Of a stretch of 20,288 nucleotides of DNA, positions 20,214 to 20,288 are shown in pieces. The number at the start of each line of letters is the position of its first letter. The stretch's first letter is position 1. Position numbers and translations under genes: made by a program. The notes beneath the pieces were generated by a model. That model did no database searches. It was not told where the DNA came from and saw only the letters and a list, made by a program, of their open reading frames with translations. This stretch comes from Cochliopodium minus. Taxonomy: Eukaryota; Discosea; Himatismenida; Cochliopodiidae. The DNA lies in contig JAMYWO010000043.1 of assembly GCA_024220525.1 (NCBI GenBank), positions 104,818 to 125,105 of the forward strand. The letters run 5' to 3'.

Positions 20214-20288
20214 AAATAAAAAATAAAAAATAAAAAATAAAAAATAAAAAATAAAAAATAAAAAATAAAAAATAAAAAATAAAAAATA
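20214..20288. repeat. A5T hexamer microsatellite (right edge)
   Basis: Tandem AAAAAT units run to the last base of the window. They lie in the intron immediately upstream of peptidase exon 20189-20015. The same hexamer, in the same orientation, lies at 163-270 just downstream of peptidase exon 689-311, as expected if both tracts are halves of one intron. Confidence 0.93.

Overview
The window is nuclear DNA from an AT-rich protist, read with the standard code. Coding exons are moderately AT-rich. Introns and spacers are almost pure A/T, and nearly all introns are short GT..AG types with GTAA/GTAT donors. Asparagine runs sit inside conserved proteins, A-tracts lie next to several start codons, and seven of the eight genes whose 3' end is visible stop with TAA. 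This style resembles dictyostelid-like Amoebozoa, but Heterolobosea or another AT-rich amoeboid lineage fits nearly as well. I cannot name the species. I see no bacterial, viral, mobile-element or CRISPR signature.

Layout, left to right: a partial gamma-glutamyltransferase exon (minus, 1-160); an A5T hexamer tract; the N-terminal half of mitochondrial intermediate peptidase (minus, 311-1890); eIF3k (plus, 2433-3292); a small one-TM protein of unknown function (minus, 3460-3909); RPA1 (plus, 4228-6172); PLAA/Doa1 (plus, 6362-10209); an ankyrin-repeat protein (plus, 10375-12027); an actin C-terminus (minus, 12363-12494); a single N at 12495; the C-terminal end of an unidentified gene (plus, 12496-12770); a 1500-residue MT-A70 methyltransferase with ZZ fingers and an Asn-rich tail (plus, 13475-18386); and the C-terminal half of mitochondrial intermediate peptidase (minus, 18899-20189), running into a second A5T tract at the right edge. 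Splicing was worked out by reading frame across every intron. eIF3k, RPA1, PLAA and the MT-A70/ZZ gene all close in phase at lengths expected for their families or domain content.

Two conclusions matter most. First, the two peptidase halves at opposite ends are not two genes. Joined through the A5T-bearing intron they restore one 681-residue protein in exact phase, with the new junction falling inside conserved sequence. Together with the N at 12495, which truncates a gene on each side, this means the window is probably a mis-ordered scaffold whose true order is 12496-20288 followed by about 163-12494. A roughly 20 kb circle or tandem array would give the same pattern. The gamma-glutamyltransferase exon at 1-160 is then probably a chimeric join through the repeat. 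Second, the MT-A70/ZZ gene joins an intact DPPW N6-adenine methyltransferase domain to four tandem ZZ-type zinc fingers and a very long low-complexity tail. It is the best candidate here for something undescribed. The remaining genes are housekeeping functions (translation initiation, DNA replication and repair, ubiquitin/Cdc48, mitochondrial import processing, actin) and do not form one pathway.
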